A stretch of 64,000 nt of DNA from Armatimonas rosea (GTDB taxonomy: Bacteria; Armatimonadota; Armatimonadia; Armatimonadales; Armatimonadaceae). Both the position numbers and the translations under genes were made by a program. The stretch lies in assembly GCF_014202505.1 (NCBI RefSeq), contig NZ_JACHGW010000006.1, forward strand, positions 62,001 to 126,000. The letters run 5' to 3'. A model generated the notes under the pieces. The model worked only from the letters and a program-made list of their open reading frames with translations, searched no databases and was not told the DNA's origin. Below, piece after piece: positions 8,822-17,637 of the stretch; the first letter of the stretch is position 1, and each line of letters starts with the position of its first letter.

Positions 8822-9042
8822 CCGGGCGGCTGTCGGGGGCGCGTGGCGAGCTGCTCCGCGCCTCCCTTCAGCCGTCCGGCATTCACCCTGACCTTCTGCA
8901 TCGCTTTGACCATCTCCTCACGGGGATGTATCGCGCCCTGGCCGTGATGGTCCCACAGGCAGGACTGCTTCCTGTTCCTGACCCTGACGGGGACTGGCTC
9001 AGTGACTTGGTAGCGCTCCATAGAGAAAGCAAAGACGGATGA
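8237..9042 (+). CDS. tail assembly chaperone, frameshift fusion (GT-like)
   Basis: Decoding in frame to AAC 8813-8815 and then slipping back one base continues with CGA 8815-8817. It adds 75 residues (starting RVAGRLSGARGELLRASLQP) to residues 1-193, giving 268 aa in total. The extension ends at TGA 9040-9042, overlapping the tape measure ATG 9039. The extension has no start codon or ribosome site of its own, and without frameshifting 8822-9038 would be an unexplained gap. In lambda the GT fusion links the tape measure to the tube protein. Confidence 0.8.
8809..8880 (+). promoter_or_regulatory. programmed -1 ribosomal frameshift signal
   Basis: The slippery heptamer G GGA AAC (8809-8815) is in the correct phase. 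After a 5-nt spacer a stem begins: 8821-8832 GCCGGGCGGCTG pairs with 8869-8880 CAGCCGTCCGGC (12 bp, one G-U). Inside it 8835-8843 GGGGGCGCG pairs with 8857-8865 CGCGCCTCC (9 bp, one G-U). The zero-frame stop TAG overlaps the stem base. Heptamer, spacing and stem match the canonical bacterial -1 design. Confidence 0.85.
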
Positions 9043-10610
9043 ACCCAGACGAAGAACTCAAGATCAAGCTCTCGACCGAGTTTGGCGGTATGGACGATGC
9101 GGCCAAGTACGCCGCAGCGCTCCGCAATGTCGCCAACGAAGAGGGAAACCTGGCGCGCGCTTCTCGCCGCGCGGCCAAGGTGCTGGCGGAGTCGGCCAAG
9201 GTCAAGCAGGACGCGATCAAAGCCACGGGGAGCAATGCCCCAGCGCCCAACTACTACCAGCTCTCTCGCAATGAGGTTATTGGGCCTCACACACGGCTAG
9301 GGCTTCTGCAGCAACGTCTGGCAGAGGCAACCGCGCAAGGGGCCGACGATGCACTTCTGAAGGACCTGCGTCTCAAGGTCCGACGCACCCAGCGCTTAAT
9401 TGACCGATCCGGCGAGGGCATTGAAGGACTAAACCACGAGGCCATTGGTCAGGCAATTCTGACTAGCCGCTTCAATGCCGGCCCTTTTCAGCCTCTCGCG
9501 GGCCGAGCTCTTCGCGCCACGCTTACGCCAGAGCGTGCGGCAGAGTTGGCCAAGTCGGTAGCAGGGCTTCCCGGTGGCAAAAAGCTCGCAGAAACGATTG
9601 AGGGGCTTGCTGGAAGCAATGCTGCCTCCGTTGTTGGAAAACTGGTTACGGGTCCTGCTGGCGTGGCCGCTCTGGGTCTTCTAGGGGTGGCCAAGGCCAG
9701 CAAGGCGTTCTACGAAGCCGAGTTTACTCGTGCGGAAAAGACGTCTGCCCTGACGCAAAAGCTAACCGAGTCCATGGCGGCTTTTGGGGATGCCCGAACA
9801 GGCTCTTTAGGCCAGATGATCGGCGGGCCGGGCGCGATGGGAAACGCCTTTGCTTTTCAGAACCGCATTGGTACAGACCCGCTTGCCCGTGCCGCCGCTG
9901 CGCGTCTGGGAATCTCGGACCTCGCCGCCCCTTACGGAAAGATTGATCCGGGGAAAGAGTACATTGAGGCCATCAAGAAACTCTCCCGTGAGGGTGACGA
10001 GATGGTTCGTCGCCGCACTGCGCGTATTTTAGGGATCGAGCGTGAGGTCGAGCGGTATCGCCTGCTCTCGCCTGAGACAAAGAAGGCGATGGAGCTGCAA
10101 TCGCGGATGGAGGGCATCATCAATGACGTTGCCCAGCAGAAGAACGCAGGGGAGTTTGATGCCGCGCAAAAACGACTAGAGAACGCCAAGAACCTGTTTG
10201 ACACCGCCAAGGGTAAAGGTTTTTCTCGGGGCATTACGGACTTGATGAATCGAGAATCAAATGCACTAGAGCTTCTTGCTGGCTTGGCGGATGCCGCAGA
10301 CAAGATTGGTGTTCAAGAGACCGATCCCACCGGGCTGCTCATGCTCCAGAACCCCGCCCAGGCGCTTGGCGTTTACCTAGGCAATAAGCTCGGCCAAAAG
10401 ATTCAGGGAGGCATTTCTGGGGGCGAACAGGGCGGCAAGTCCGAAACCCAGAAGAACACCGAGGCCATGAAAGAAAACACCCAGGCCATGATGCGGCTCA
10501 ACAAAAACATCGGGGAGACCGAGGGCAGCCGCTCGGCACTGGGCAAGATGCGCGGCGATCAGATCTTCGATGCCTACCTCATGGGCGCTCTACAGATGGG
10601 AGCCTTTTGA
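9039..10610 (+). CDS. tail tape measure protein
   Basis: A 523-aa, mostly helical, Ala/Lys/Glu-rich protein directly after the chaperone frameshift region. A hydrophobic Gly/Ala segment at about residues 195-225 (VGKLVTGPAGVAALGLLGVA) is the membrane-like stretch usual in tape measures. The C-terminus is coiled-coil-like (TEAMKENTQAMMRLNKN). At this length a fairly short siphovirus tail would be expected. ATG 9039 overlaps the stop of the frameshift fusion. It ends MGAF, and those codons are repeated just downstream. Confidence 0.75.
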   Translation: MNPDEELKIKLSTEFGGMDDAAKYAAALRNVANEEGNLARASRRAAKVLAESAKVKQDAIKATGSNAPAPNYYQLSRNEVIGPHTRLGLLQQRLAEATAQGADDALLKDLRLKVRRTQRLIDRSGEGIEGLNHEAIGQAILTSRFNAGPFQPLAGRALRATLTPERAAELAKSVAGLPGGKKLAETIEGLAGSNAASVVGKLVTGPAGVAALGLLGVAKASKAFYEAEFTRAEKTSALTQKLTESMAAFGDARTGSLGQMIGGPGAMGNAFAFQNRIGTDPLARAAAARLGISDLAAPYGKIDPGKEYIEAIKKLSREGDEMVRRRTARILGIEREVERYRLLSPETKKAMELQSRMEGIINDVAQQKNAGEFDAAQKRLENAKNLFDTAKGKGFSRGITDLMNRESNALELLAGLADAADKIGVQETDPTGLLMLQNPAQALGVYLGNKLGQKIQGGISGGEQGGKSETQKNTEAMKENTQAMMRLNKNIGETEGSRSALGKMRGDQIFDAYLMGALQMGAF

Positions 10611-10633
10611 TGAATAAGATGGGAGCTTTCTAG
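10610..10633 (+). other. micro-ORF MNKMGAF echoing tape measure C-terminus
   Basis: The ATG overlaps the TGA of the tape measure gene (TGATG) and the ORF reads ATG AAT AAG then ATG GGA GCT TTC TAG. The last four codons re-encode MGAF with two synonymous third-base changes against ATG GGA GCC TTT. The stop lies two bases before the next start. The same ATGAATAAG precedes the echo at 13622. Confidence 0.45.
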
Positions 10634-10635
10634 CT

Positions 10636-13314
10636 ATGGCGGGAATGGCTGGGGTGGATGAGAACGGCAAGGTCACAAAGGGCCGGGTCACGCGCGCCAA
10701 GCTGGACATCAGCGAGACCTACGCGCTCTCGGATGGGGGCGTTTCTGACACGCGGCGGCATGGGGCGGTGTCCCAGATCGCCGCACGCGATAAGGGAGCC
10801 AACTCCTACCGCTCGAACGAAGTGCGCCTCTACGCCTCGGGAGCCTGGGGACTGCGCCCGCTTCAGCTCAAGCCTAGTGCCATGCAGGAGTTCACTGCTG
10901 GAGCGTCTGCGGTCTTCCTGCCATCTTCCACGGGCGTGGGTTCGTCTCGCCAGATCCAGACTGCGCCCATCACCCTCGCCGCCAAGTTTCGCAGGCCCAC
11001 GGGTACGGGCATGGCCAGCGCTCCAGCAGGGGCCAACAGCGACGGGGGCGACCTCTTCTTTCGCTTCAAGGTGCCGGCAGGATCAAGCTGGGACCAGAGC
11101 TCTGCCGTCTCCTCAGAGAGCCACATCACGGCGCTGCTCTCAACGCTCTCGGGCATCCAGACAACGAGCCAGCCGCTTGACATTCTGGCACGCTCCACCA
11201 ACGCCGTCGAGGTCGATGCGGGATTCTGCCTGCGCTTTACCCTACCCGGTGCCAAGCAGCACTCGCCGGACATGGTGGCGATCTTTACCTGGGGACAGTA
11301 CGCGCTTCTGCTTGGTGGCGACGGCGAGGGAGCGCTCTGGATGTATGCTCCCTACACGGTGGGTGGTGATCCGGCCTGGCGCTCGATCCGCTCGCTGCGC
11401 TGGTCTCGTCCTGCTCAAGTCAGCGGGTTTGCCCACACCATCTGCATCTTCCCCCACATGGGTGAGCACGGCGAGAAGCACCTCAGCATCATCTCCGTGG
11501 CGATGGACTCCACCAGCGTCTCCAGCGCCGGGGGCGCTTCCACGCTCTCGCCAGCCAAGGGGGACAGCGGAGCGCACAGCACGACAGAGGACCTGTGGAC
11601 GTTCGATCCGAGCGTGACCGGCCAGCTCGATGTCGCTGCCACAGGCCAGGTCACCACCTCGCGCCGCTTCTACCTCTTGGAGCGGCGCGATCTGCGGGGC
11701 GAGTGGCAGGTCTCCCGCCTCACGTTCCCTGTGGGATCTCCCATTGGCAAGCTGATCGGCGACCCCCACGCCAAGGCGACCCCCTTGACGCTAGGAGGGA
11801 TTCCCTCAACGGACTGGACCGTGCAGAAGCTCTCGCGGGAGTCGGGGGCCATGACCATCACGCCACGGGTCAAGGATGCCGATACCGACTCGACCAGCGC
11901 GATCGATACTCCCTACGTCATCTTCGACTTCTACAGCGACGGGAGCAAGACGCCGCTCCTGTACGGCTACAGCATCTCCCGCGCTCCCTTGGTGGTCACC
12001 AGCGCTCCCGGAGAGTTCACCTGCCCGGTCAAGTCGGTCAGCGTGCAGACGGGGAGCGCCGACCCGCGCAGTGAGGCGGCGCACGTGGATATCGAGGACC
12101 TCACCGATGCCTGGCCGCGCCTGCGCAGGCGCTCTCGCCTCTCCTTCCGCCTCACGACCACCTACACGCCGCCCGGCGGCACAGAGCAGACCATCACGCT
12201 CTTTAGGGGGGCGGCCAAGTCCCCGCGGCGCACCAAGAAGGGGACGAGCTACGGCACCGAGGGATTTGGCACCACGGCCCGCGTCTATCCGTCTGCCGAG
12301 TGGAGCGAGTACAGTGTGAGCTGCGTCGGGATGTGGGAGCGCCTCTCTGCCATGACCACCCGCACGGTTCTCTCCTTCGAGACCTTTGTCGCCGATCCCG
12401 TGGCAGGGACAGCCGCCGACGGCTCGCTGATCCCCTGGAAGGTCACCGATGTGATCAAGCGGGTGCTGACCATCGCGGGCTTTCCCTCCTCCATGCAGCG
12501 CATTCCTGACCTGGGGATTCGCCTCAATCCCGGCGTCGGCACCGGGGACAGCGACCGCATCTTTGAGCCGGGAACCAGCGCGGCGCAGCTCGTGGTAGAC
12601 CTGGCGAGAAGCTACCTGGGGCGCTGGCTGCACTTCGACTACAACGACGGCGCGGAGGGCAAGTGGACACTGATCGGGCCACCGGCGGCGGGAACCGTGA
12701 CGCCACTCTTCGCCTTCACCAAGGACGCTCCCACCGTCGCCTCGGGCTCGCTGGTCTTGCCTCATGCGCTCCATGCCTACCCGGCTGGCACGGCTCCGAC
12801 CTTTGGCCGCGCGACCAGCTACATCCTCCCGCCACAGAAGAACCATATCTGGCTCATCAGTGCGGTCAATGCGGCTCAGGCAGGAGCGGTCAAGATCGAC
12901 AACCATGTCTATAATCCCCTCAGTTATGCGGTGCCTGGAGCCAGCACCGCGCCGGACTACGAGAGCGGACACTACATCGGGCACGAGGAGCTCTTCACTC
13001 TTGCCGATCCTGCGTTCTGGGCAGGAGGGCATCCTCTGACCTACCAGCAGACCCAGAACATGGTCAATTACGTGGCGCTGCGCCTCTTCCCGCTGGTCTG
13101 CATGGCACGCAAGATTCAGCCGATCCACGCGCCCCTGGTCTTTATCCAAGACCCCGTACATAGCGGCTGGCGTCCTCTGCGCTTCTACGACCCGGTGACG
13201 CTCGATGGCGTGGGCTACTACGTGCGGAGCGTCAATATCCTCTACGACAACGACGGACTCCAGATGGCCGACTACGAGCTGGAGCGGTTGATTCCCTACA
13301 AACCAGGGACATAA
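10636..13314 (+). CDS. large tail hub/baseplate-like protein
   Basis: An 892-aa protein immediately after the tape measure gene, where distal-tail or hub proteins are encoded. The central and C-terminal parts contain tail-protein features: DVIKRVLTIAGFP at about 600, then FEPGTSAAQLVVDLARSYLG and WTLIGPP, and near the end VGYYVRSVNILYDNDG. These resemble gp27-like hub proteins that sit on the tube and carry fibres. The N-terminal part is Ser/Thr-rich beta structure. No peptidase or lysozyme motif was seen. Confidence 0.5.
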   Translation: MAGMAGVDENGKVTKGRVTRAKLDISETYALSDGGVSDTRRHGAVSQIAARDKGANSYRSNEVRLYASGAWGLRPLQLKPSAMQEFTAGASAVFLPSSTGVGSSRQIQTAPITLAAKFRRPTGTGMASAPAGANSDGGDLFFRFKVPAGSSWDQSSAVSSESHITALLSTLSGIQTTSQPLDILARSTNAVEVDAGFCLRFTLPGAKQHSPDMVAIFTWGQYALLLGGDGEGALWMYAPYTVGGDPAWRSIRSLRWSRPAQVSGFAHTICIFPHMGEHGEKHLSIISVAMDSTSVSSAGGASTLSPAKGDSGAHSTTEDLWTFDPSVTGQLDVAATGQVTTSRRFYLLERRDLRGEWQVSRLTFPVGSPIGKLIGDPHAKATPLTLGGIPSTDWTVQKLSRESGAMTITPRVKDADTDSTSAIDTPYVIFDFYSDGSKTPLLYGYSISRAPLVVTSAPGEFTCPVKSVSVQTGSADPRSEAAHVDIEDLTDAWPRLRRRSRLSFRLTTTYTPPGGTEQTITLFRGAAKSPRRTKKGTSYGTEGFGTTARVYPSAEWSEYSVSCVGMWERLSAMTTRTVLSFETFVADPVAGTAADGSLIPWKVTDVIKRVLTIAGFPSSMQRIPDLGIRLNPGVGTGDSDRIFEPGTSAAQLVVDLARSYLGRWLHFDYNDGAEGKWTLIGPPAAGTVTPLFAFTKDAPTVASGSLVLPHALHAYPAGTAPTFGRATSYILPPQKNHIWLISAVNAAQAGAVKIDNHVYNPLSYAVPGASTAPDYESGHYIGHEELFTLADPAFWAGGHPLTYQQTQNMVNYVALRLFPLVCMARKIQPIHAPLVFIQDPVHSGWRPLRFYDPVTLDGVGYYVRSVNILYDNDGLQMADYELERLIPYKPGT

Positions 13315-13322
13315 AACAAAGG

Positions 13323-13334
13323 CCAGGAACCTAG
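13323..13334 (+). other. echo of the hub C-terminal codons
   Basis: CCA GGA ACC TAG repeats the ending CCA GGG ACA TAA of the hub gene (PGT stop) with two synonymous changes, eight bases after the first stop. The -1 frame from the gene end runs open into it. No ATG opens this copy (ATA is in that position). Confidence 0.35.
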
Positions 13335-13343
13335 GAGAACGAC

Positions 13344-13622
13344 ATGGACGGACACGTTTACAGTAAGCGGGCGATCACGGACTTCGCCAAGCGAGCCGAG
13401 GAGCAGAAAGCAAAGAACCTGCAGGGGCACTTTGCCGAGAACGCAGGCAAGGGCTACACGCCCCAAGCTCACCAGGCGCTCAGCAACGCCCCCACGATCA
13501 CAGCGACCCGAACGGCGCTCCAGAACACACTGGGCCAGTTCCTCTTGAGGCCCGCCGACGATGGCACGCTGACGGCCGGCACCTTCGGCTTTGACGAGTG
13601 GGGCCGGATGGTGGCAATCTAA
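13344..13622 (+). CDS. 92-aa small tail protein
   Basis: ATG 13344 is preceded by AGGAGAACGAC, a good ribosome site. The product is charged and helical at the N-terminus (KRAITDFAKRAEEQKAKN). It ends in a compact beta part (DGTLTAGTFGFDEWGRMVAI), a pattern seen in small proteins between hub and fibre genes. No family is recognised. The last codons (VAI stop) are repeated in the following micro-ORF. Confidence 0.55.
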   Translation: MDGHVYSKRAITDFAKRAEEQKAKNLQGHFAENAGKGYTPQAHQALSNAPTITATRTALQNTLGQFLLRPADDGTLTAGTFGFDEWGRMVAI

Positions 13623-13642
13623 TGAATAAGGTGGCGATCTAG
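13622..13642 (+). other. micro-ORF MNKVAI bridging two genes
   Basis: ATG AAT AAG GTG GCG ATC TAG starts inside the TAA of the upstream gene (TAATG) and ends in a TAG whose last base starts the GTG of the fibre gene (TAGTG). The last three codons re-encode VAI of the upstream protein (GTG GCA ATC) with one synonymous change. Translation could pass through it by termination and restart. Confidence 0.45.
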
Positions 13643-16600
13643 TGGCCTTCACTCCGACAGCCAAGTGGCTCACCGGGCGCTCTCGCGAGCAGGTCTACAC
13701 TCTGGACTTTACCCTCTCGCTGGAGTGGGCTCCGATTATCGTCGGCTCGGGCGTGGTGGTGCACTTTGTGAAGCGCTGCGACCTCATCGCAGCGGCAGAC
13801 GGTGGCTACCAGCTCGCCTTTAACCCGACCTTTGGGGGTGGCACGCGTGGCCCCTACGTGCAGATCCAGCCCACCTTCCAGCTCGTGGCGGGCTCGATCC
13901 GCACGGTGAGCGCCTCGCCCTACCCCCCGGACTCGACCTACCAGTATGTCTGGAGCCCTGCCTTTGATCCAGCAGGGGGCTGGGTTCAGGCAAACCGACA
14001 GGTGGCCGACTATAAGTGGGGCTGGCTCCTGACGATCTACCCGGGCGATGGCGGCAGTGGGGGAGTGACTCAGTTCGTGGACGTGTCGGCGGGCTCGCCG
14101 GTGACGTTCTGGTACATCGGCACGAGCCTCCCTGCCACGCCCGGGCCACTGGGAGCGACGGTCTATTCCTCATCGGGCGTACCCGCTGGCGTGACGATCC
14201 CACCCGACACGCTCCGGCCCGCCCCGGATGACTGGGAGCGCACCCACGGGCCGACCTACTCCCACACCCTGAGCGGGACGATCACCTTCAGCGGTGGGCT
14301 CTTGGAGGAGTACTTCCTCAACCTCGACCAGCCCTCCGCTCTCGACATCGGGGGGCACTCGGTTCCCAGTGCTCAAGTGTCGGAGCTGGGGAGCGAAGAC
14401 CCCGACCTTGGGCAGCTCCAATGGGCACGCCAGTACTCCGAGCGTAGAGCATCCGGCTCGGTGCAGTCCATCACGGTAAACCTGGGAGCGCTGGGCACTT
14501 ACAGCTCGACCACCGCGGCGAATGCGAGCTTCCCCAACTCGTCCTTCCAGATGCCCTTTGCCCAGGTGAGTGCCTTCTCCCATGCCCTGGGCTCGACGGG
14601 GAGCAGCATGAATGCCACGTACTCGCTGACGGCCCTCTGGAGCGCGGGCGGGGTCACGGTCTCGCCGCAGCCGGTGAGCTACAGCGACTCGGGGGGCAGT
14701 GCCAGCGACTCGGGCGGCACGGCGACCACCAATGCGCTCACAGGCTCTTCTGCCTGGCCGAGCTTCCCGACCTACTTGCCTGGTGGGGGACCAGGGGGAG
14801 GGCAAGCCGAGCGCGGCGGGGTCAAGGTCGGCAATGCCAGCACGCACCTCAAGATTCCCACCCCTCAGACCATGGTCTTCAACGGGCAGCTCCTGCGCCT
14901 GCCCATCGGGGCGGCCAATGACGTGCCCTACGATGTCCAGATCGACACCTACAGCAGTGCTCCAGGCACCGCGCCGGGGAGCCTGGTGACCATCAGTGGC
15001 GTCACTAGCTCTTTCTCGCGCACCTTCACCTACGATGATCGCGCCTCACGCGGGGCAACGCGCCTGGGGAGTGCGATTAGCCGGGCAGGAGGGGGATCTA
15101 CTTGGTACGTGGCCAAGAGCGGCTTTCCTGACAATGCAGGCGTGCGCCTCACGGGCACCAACGCTCCCGCGTGTCTCTCTCGCCGCATGGCGCTTCGGGG
15201 GCGGCGCTGGGGGCTCTACAATGCGACCCTGCCCGACATGGCGGATATCCTCATCGCCCCTTGGCCTAGCTACACCCTGAGCGCGACCGCGACCGCCAGC
15301 GTCACCGGCGGCATCCTAGGCCTCACGGGCGCGACCGGGGCGGGCTCGATCTACTTTGCGAGCGGCACGGTAAGCACGGCCCCCCTCCCAGAGTACCGCT
15401 ACTTCAGCTTCCGTGTGCGGAGCGTGGGGAGCGCCAATCAGAGCGTGCGGCTCCAGCGCTCCGGGAGCGTCTCTATCCCCACCCAGCACACCTACGACTG
15501 GACGGTGACCACGGGAGCCGATGGCGTCTGGACGACCTTCGACCTCGATGCCCTGGGGAGCTTTGGGAGCTCGATCTTGGCAGGATTCATCACGCCCGCG
15601 CTCATGTCCGGCTTCTGGGTCATCACCGTGCCCAGTGGGGCCACAGTGGAGATCGAGTACCTCAAGGCCAGCAAGCACACCTTTGCGCGTCTCGATGCCA
15701 TCCGTGGCCTCTGGAGCACAGGAAACCCTGCACTCACCGGCATTGTGGATGGCTCTCCCTACTACTTCACGTTGGCGGGCACCGACACCCTCCCCTCGTG
15801 GCTGTATGGCGGCTGGAGCCTTACGCCACAGGCCAGCCCAAGCGGGAGCAAGCCCTGGGGGCACGAGCGGCCCACCAATGCCAATGTCAACAGCGGCAGC
15901 TACTTCCCGCAGGCGTGGTTCTACGACGCGGATAACTGGTGGTACATCGCCGGGGGCGGGCTGCTCTACAATCCGAGCGGTGGGGGCTGGGAGGTCTTCT
16001 TCAACCAGGAGCCGTCCGCTGGTCTGGGAGGAACTCCCTCGCCGGGTAGCAGCACAACCCCCGAGAGCAGTCTGGTCGGCCTCGGAATCGACTGCCAGGA
16101 TGTGTATGAGCGTGTCCAGGTCTACTCCGGGGCAGGCGATGTGTTTGGGCACTCAGGGGGCAACTACGGCCTCACCACCACGCTCCAGTTTGGCATCCTC
16201 CTGGGAGCGGCCAGCACGGGCCTTGAGGTTGGCGACACGGACGCGGGCTGGCCTGATGTGGTGGCCTACGACCCCACTCCGGCGGAGCGGGCGCGGGGAG
16301 CGGTGGCAGGAGTGGAGAACTACGCAATTCTCTCGCCTGACCTGCGTAGCAACATCACCTATACCTGGCGCCTCGATCCCGAGGTCGATATCAGTCAGTT
16401 TCTCACCGCCTCGCCGGTGGATCGGGACATCTGGCGCACGATCTGGGCACTCTCCGCCGACGGCAAGGGGCTGGCTGCTTTGGCGAGCGCCGACGGCTGG
16501 TACGCCCTGGCCGCTGTGGAGACATCGGGCGGGACGACGGGAATCCGCTTTAGGCGCTGTGACCATGGGGTGCCCGACGTGCCCTCGGGGATGCGCTGGC

Positions 16601-17088
16601 CGGTCTTGGTCTTTGCCACGACCAACGCGGCGGACAAGTGGCCCTCTCTCGCCCTCGATCCGTGGGGGAAGATCCTCTTGCTCTACGAGCGGGCGGGCGC
16701 GGTGTATCGAAGGTCCTCAGACGATGAGGGCGCTTCGTGGAGTGATGAAACGATGGCATTTAGTTCAGGCAAGTTCCCCGACCAGAGCGCCGACCCCATG
16801 ACCGGGACGCTCCTAACGGCGGCAGTGGCCGCCTCTGGGAGCGACTGGGTGATTAAAGGCCAGGTGCAGCACCCGGGCGATGCAAGCCCATCCGCCGAGT
16901 TCACCTTCCAGTACTGGAATGGGAGCGCTCTGGTCGATCTGAAGGTGAAGAAGAGCGCGTTTCGGCTCGCCTGTGGCTACGAGGTGCAAGGGCGCTGGAA
17001 CCTGGCCTGCACGGTAGCGGGGGAGTCGGACGTGTCTAACTGGTGGTGCGGGGACGGGGAAGGGCGCACGTGGACCCGGATCACGTAG
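13642..17088 (+). CDS. large tail fibre / receptor-binding protein with Asp boxes
   Basis: An 1,148-aa protein starting at GTG 13642, the last gene of the tail operon. The N-terminal part should attach to the hub; the middle is Gly/Ser/Thr-rich beta structure with LPGGGPGGG linkers. The C-terminal third has sialidase-type Asp boxes (SSDDEGASW at about 1035 and GDGEGRTW near the end), suggesting a beta-propeller glycan-binding domain. No catalytic sialidase residues are claimed. Inference: host recognition fibre. Confidence 0.65.
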   Translation: MAFTPTAKWLTGRSREQVYTLDFTLSLEWAPIIVGSGVVVHFVKRCDLIAAADGGYQLAFNPTFGGGTRGPYVQIQPTFQLVAGSIRTVSASPYPPDSTYQYVWSPAFDPAGGWVQANRQVADYKWGWLLTIYPGDGGSGGVTQFVDVSAGSPVTFWYIGTSLPATPGPLGATVYSSSGVPAGVTIPPDTLRPAPDDWERTHGPTYSHTLSGTITFSGGLLEEYFLNLDQPSALDIGGHSVPSAQVSELGSEDPDLGQLQWARQYSERRASGSVQSITVNLGALGTYSSTTAANASFPNSSFQMPFAQVSAFSHALGSTGSSMNATYSLTALWSAGGVTVSPQPVSYSDSGGSASDSGGTATTNALTGSSAWPSFPTYLPGGGPGGGQAERGGVKVGNASTHLKIPTPQTMVFNGQLLRLPIGAANDVPYDVQIDTYSSAPGTAPGSLVTISGVTSSFSRTFTYDDRASRGATRLGSAISRAGGGSTWYVAKSGFPDNAGVRLTGTNAPACLSRRMALRGRRWGLYNATLPDMADILIAPWPSYTLSATATASVTGGILGLTGATGAGSIYFASGTVSTAPLPEYRYFSFRVRSVGSANQSVRLQRSGSVSIPTQHTYDWTVTTGADGVWTTFDLDALGSFGSSILAGFITPALMSGFWVITVPSGATVEIEYLKASKHTFARLDAIRGLWSTGNPALTGIVDGSPYYFTLAGTDTLPSWLYGGWSLTPQASPSGSKPWGHERPTNANVNSGSYFPQAWFYDADNWWYIAGGGLLYNPSGGGWEVFFNQEPSAGLGGTPSPGSSTTPESSLVGLGIDCQDVYERVQVYSGAGDVFGHSGGNYGLTTTLQFGILLGAASTGLEVGDTDAGWPDVVAYDPTPAERARGAVAGVENYAILSPDLRSNITYTWRLDPEVDISQFLTASPVDRDIWRTIWALSADGKGLAALASADGWYALAAVETSGGTTGIRFRRCDHGVPDVPSGMRWPVLVFATTNAADKWPSLALDPWGKILLLYERAGAVYRRSSDDEGASWSDETMAFSSGKFPDQSADPMTGTLLTAAVAASGSDWVIKGQVQHPGDASPSAEFTFQYWNGSALVDLKVKKSAFRLACGYEVQGRWNLACTVAGESDVSNWWCGDGEGRTWTRIT

Positions 17089-17120
17089 CATCGATGCTCT
17101 GGTCACGTAGCTTGAAAGAG

Positions 17121-17160
17121 CTTGAAAAGCTTGTCGGGTATTTCTGCCAAGCTTTTCAAG
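17121..17160 (+). repeat. 13-bp inverted repeat downstream of the fibre gene
   Basis: CTTGAAAAGCTTG (17121-17133) and CAAGCTTTTCAAG (17148-17160) form a perfect 13-bp stem with a 14-nt loop, about 30 bases after the fibre stop and before the terminator. It has no T-run and may be an RNA processing or 3'-end stabilising hairpin. Confidence 0.55.
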
Positions 17161-17180
17161 TATTCGACGCCAAATATTCA

Positions 17181-17229
17181 AAGCCCCCTGGACCCGTGTT
17201 GCGGGTCCAGGGGGCTTTTTGTGTTTTAG
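17181..17229 (+). terminator. strong intrinsic terminator of the tail operon
   Basis: AAGCCCCCTGGACCC (17181-17195) pairs perfectly with GGGTCCAGGGGGCTT (17203-17217) around a 7-nt loop, followed by TTTTTGTGTTTT. It closes the plus-strand structural operon just before a convergent minus-strand reading frame ends. Confidence 0.9.
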
Positions 17230-17483
17230 TACCCCTCGATCCCGATCTCTCGGAAGGCTCGCTCCATGCCCCGCTGCGCCTCGGTGCTTATCGGCGGCCA
17301 AGTCTGCCCCGTGCCGAACTGCCGCGCCAGCTCGGTGATGCGGCCGTATAGCGCGCGCCGGTGCGCTCTCCTCGATGCGTGACCAGCCCAGCGCCAGGCC
17401 GCCCTCCAGCCAGCGCTGGGCGTCGCGGCGCTCGTGTAGACACCATCAAGGTCAAAGAGTAGAGATTCCAGTTTGATTTCCAT
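17226..17483 (-). pseudogene. small HAD-like gene, apparently frame-disrupted
   Basis: An 85-codon minus-strand frame begins MEIKLESLLFDLDGV, the start of a HAD-type motif (DxDG), after an AT-rich promoter-like stretch. The first about 14 codons and the end (YGRITELARQFGTG to IGIEGY) look coding in this frame. The middle, however, has coding-like codons in the -1 frame (reading LHERRDAQRWLEGGLALGW). Two compensating single-base shifts would join them. It is either a decayed gene, a sequencing problem, or a coincidental motif. Confidence 0.4.
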
Positions 17484-17585
17484 ACTATATAAGTCGAAAT
17501 AAACTGCATAAAATCGGTAAGGTTTTGAATAAAAAGTTATTTTTCTGAATACTTTTGCATAACTTTAGGGGCACCACGAATAAAA

Positions 17586-17620
17586 AAGCCCGCCACCGGG
17601 GAACCTTCCGGGGCGGGCTT
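17586..17620 (-). terminator. intrinsic terminator for the minus-strand accessory genes
   Basis: Read on the minus strand, AAGCCCGCC pairs with GGCGGGCTT around an inner CCGG/CCGG stem and is followed by a run of six T. It lies just after the stop of the zinc-ribbon gene at 17638. The surrounding AT-rich gap 17484-17637 holds no other gene. Confidence 0.85.
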
Positions 17621-17637
17621 GTTGGGGGTCTTGGAGG

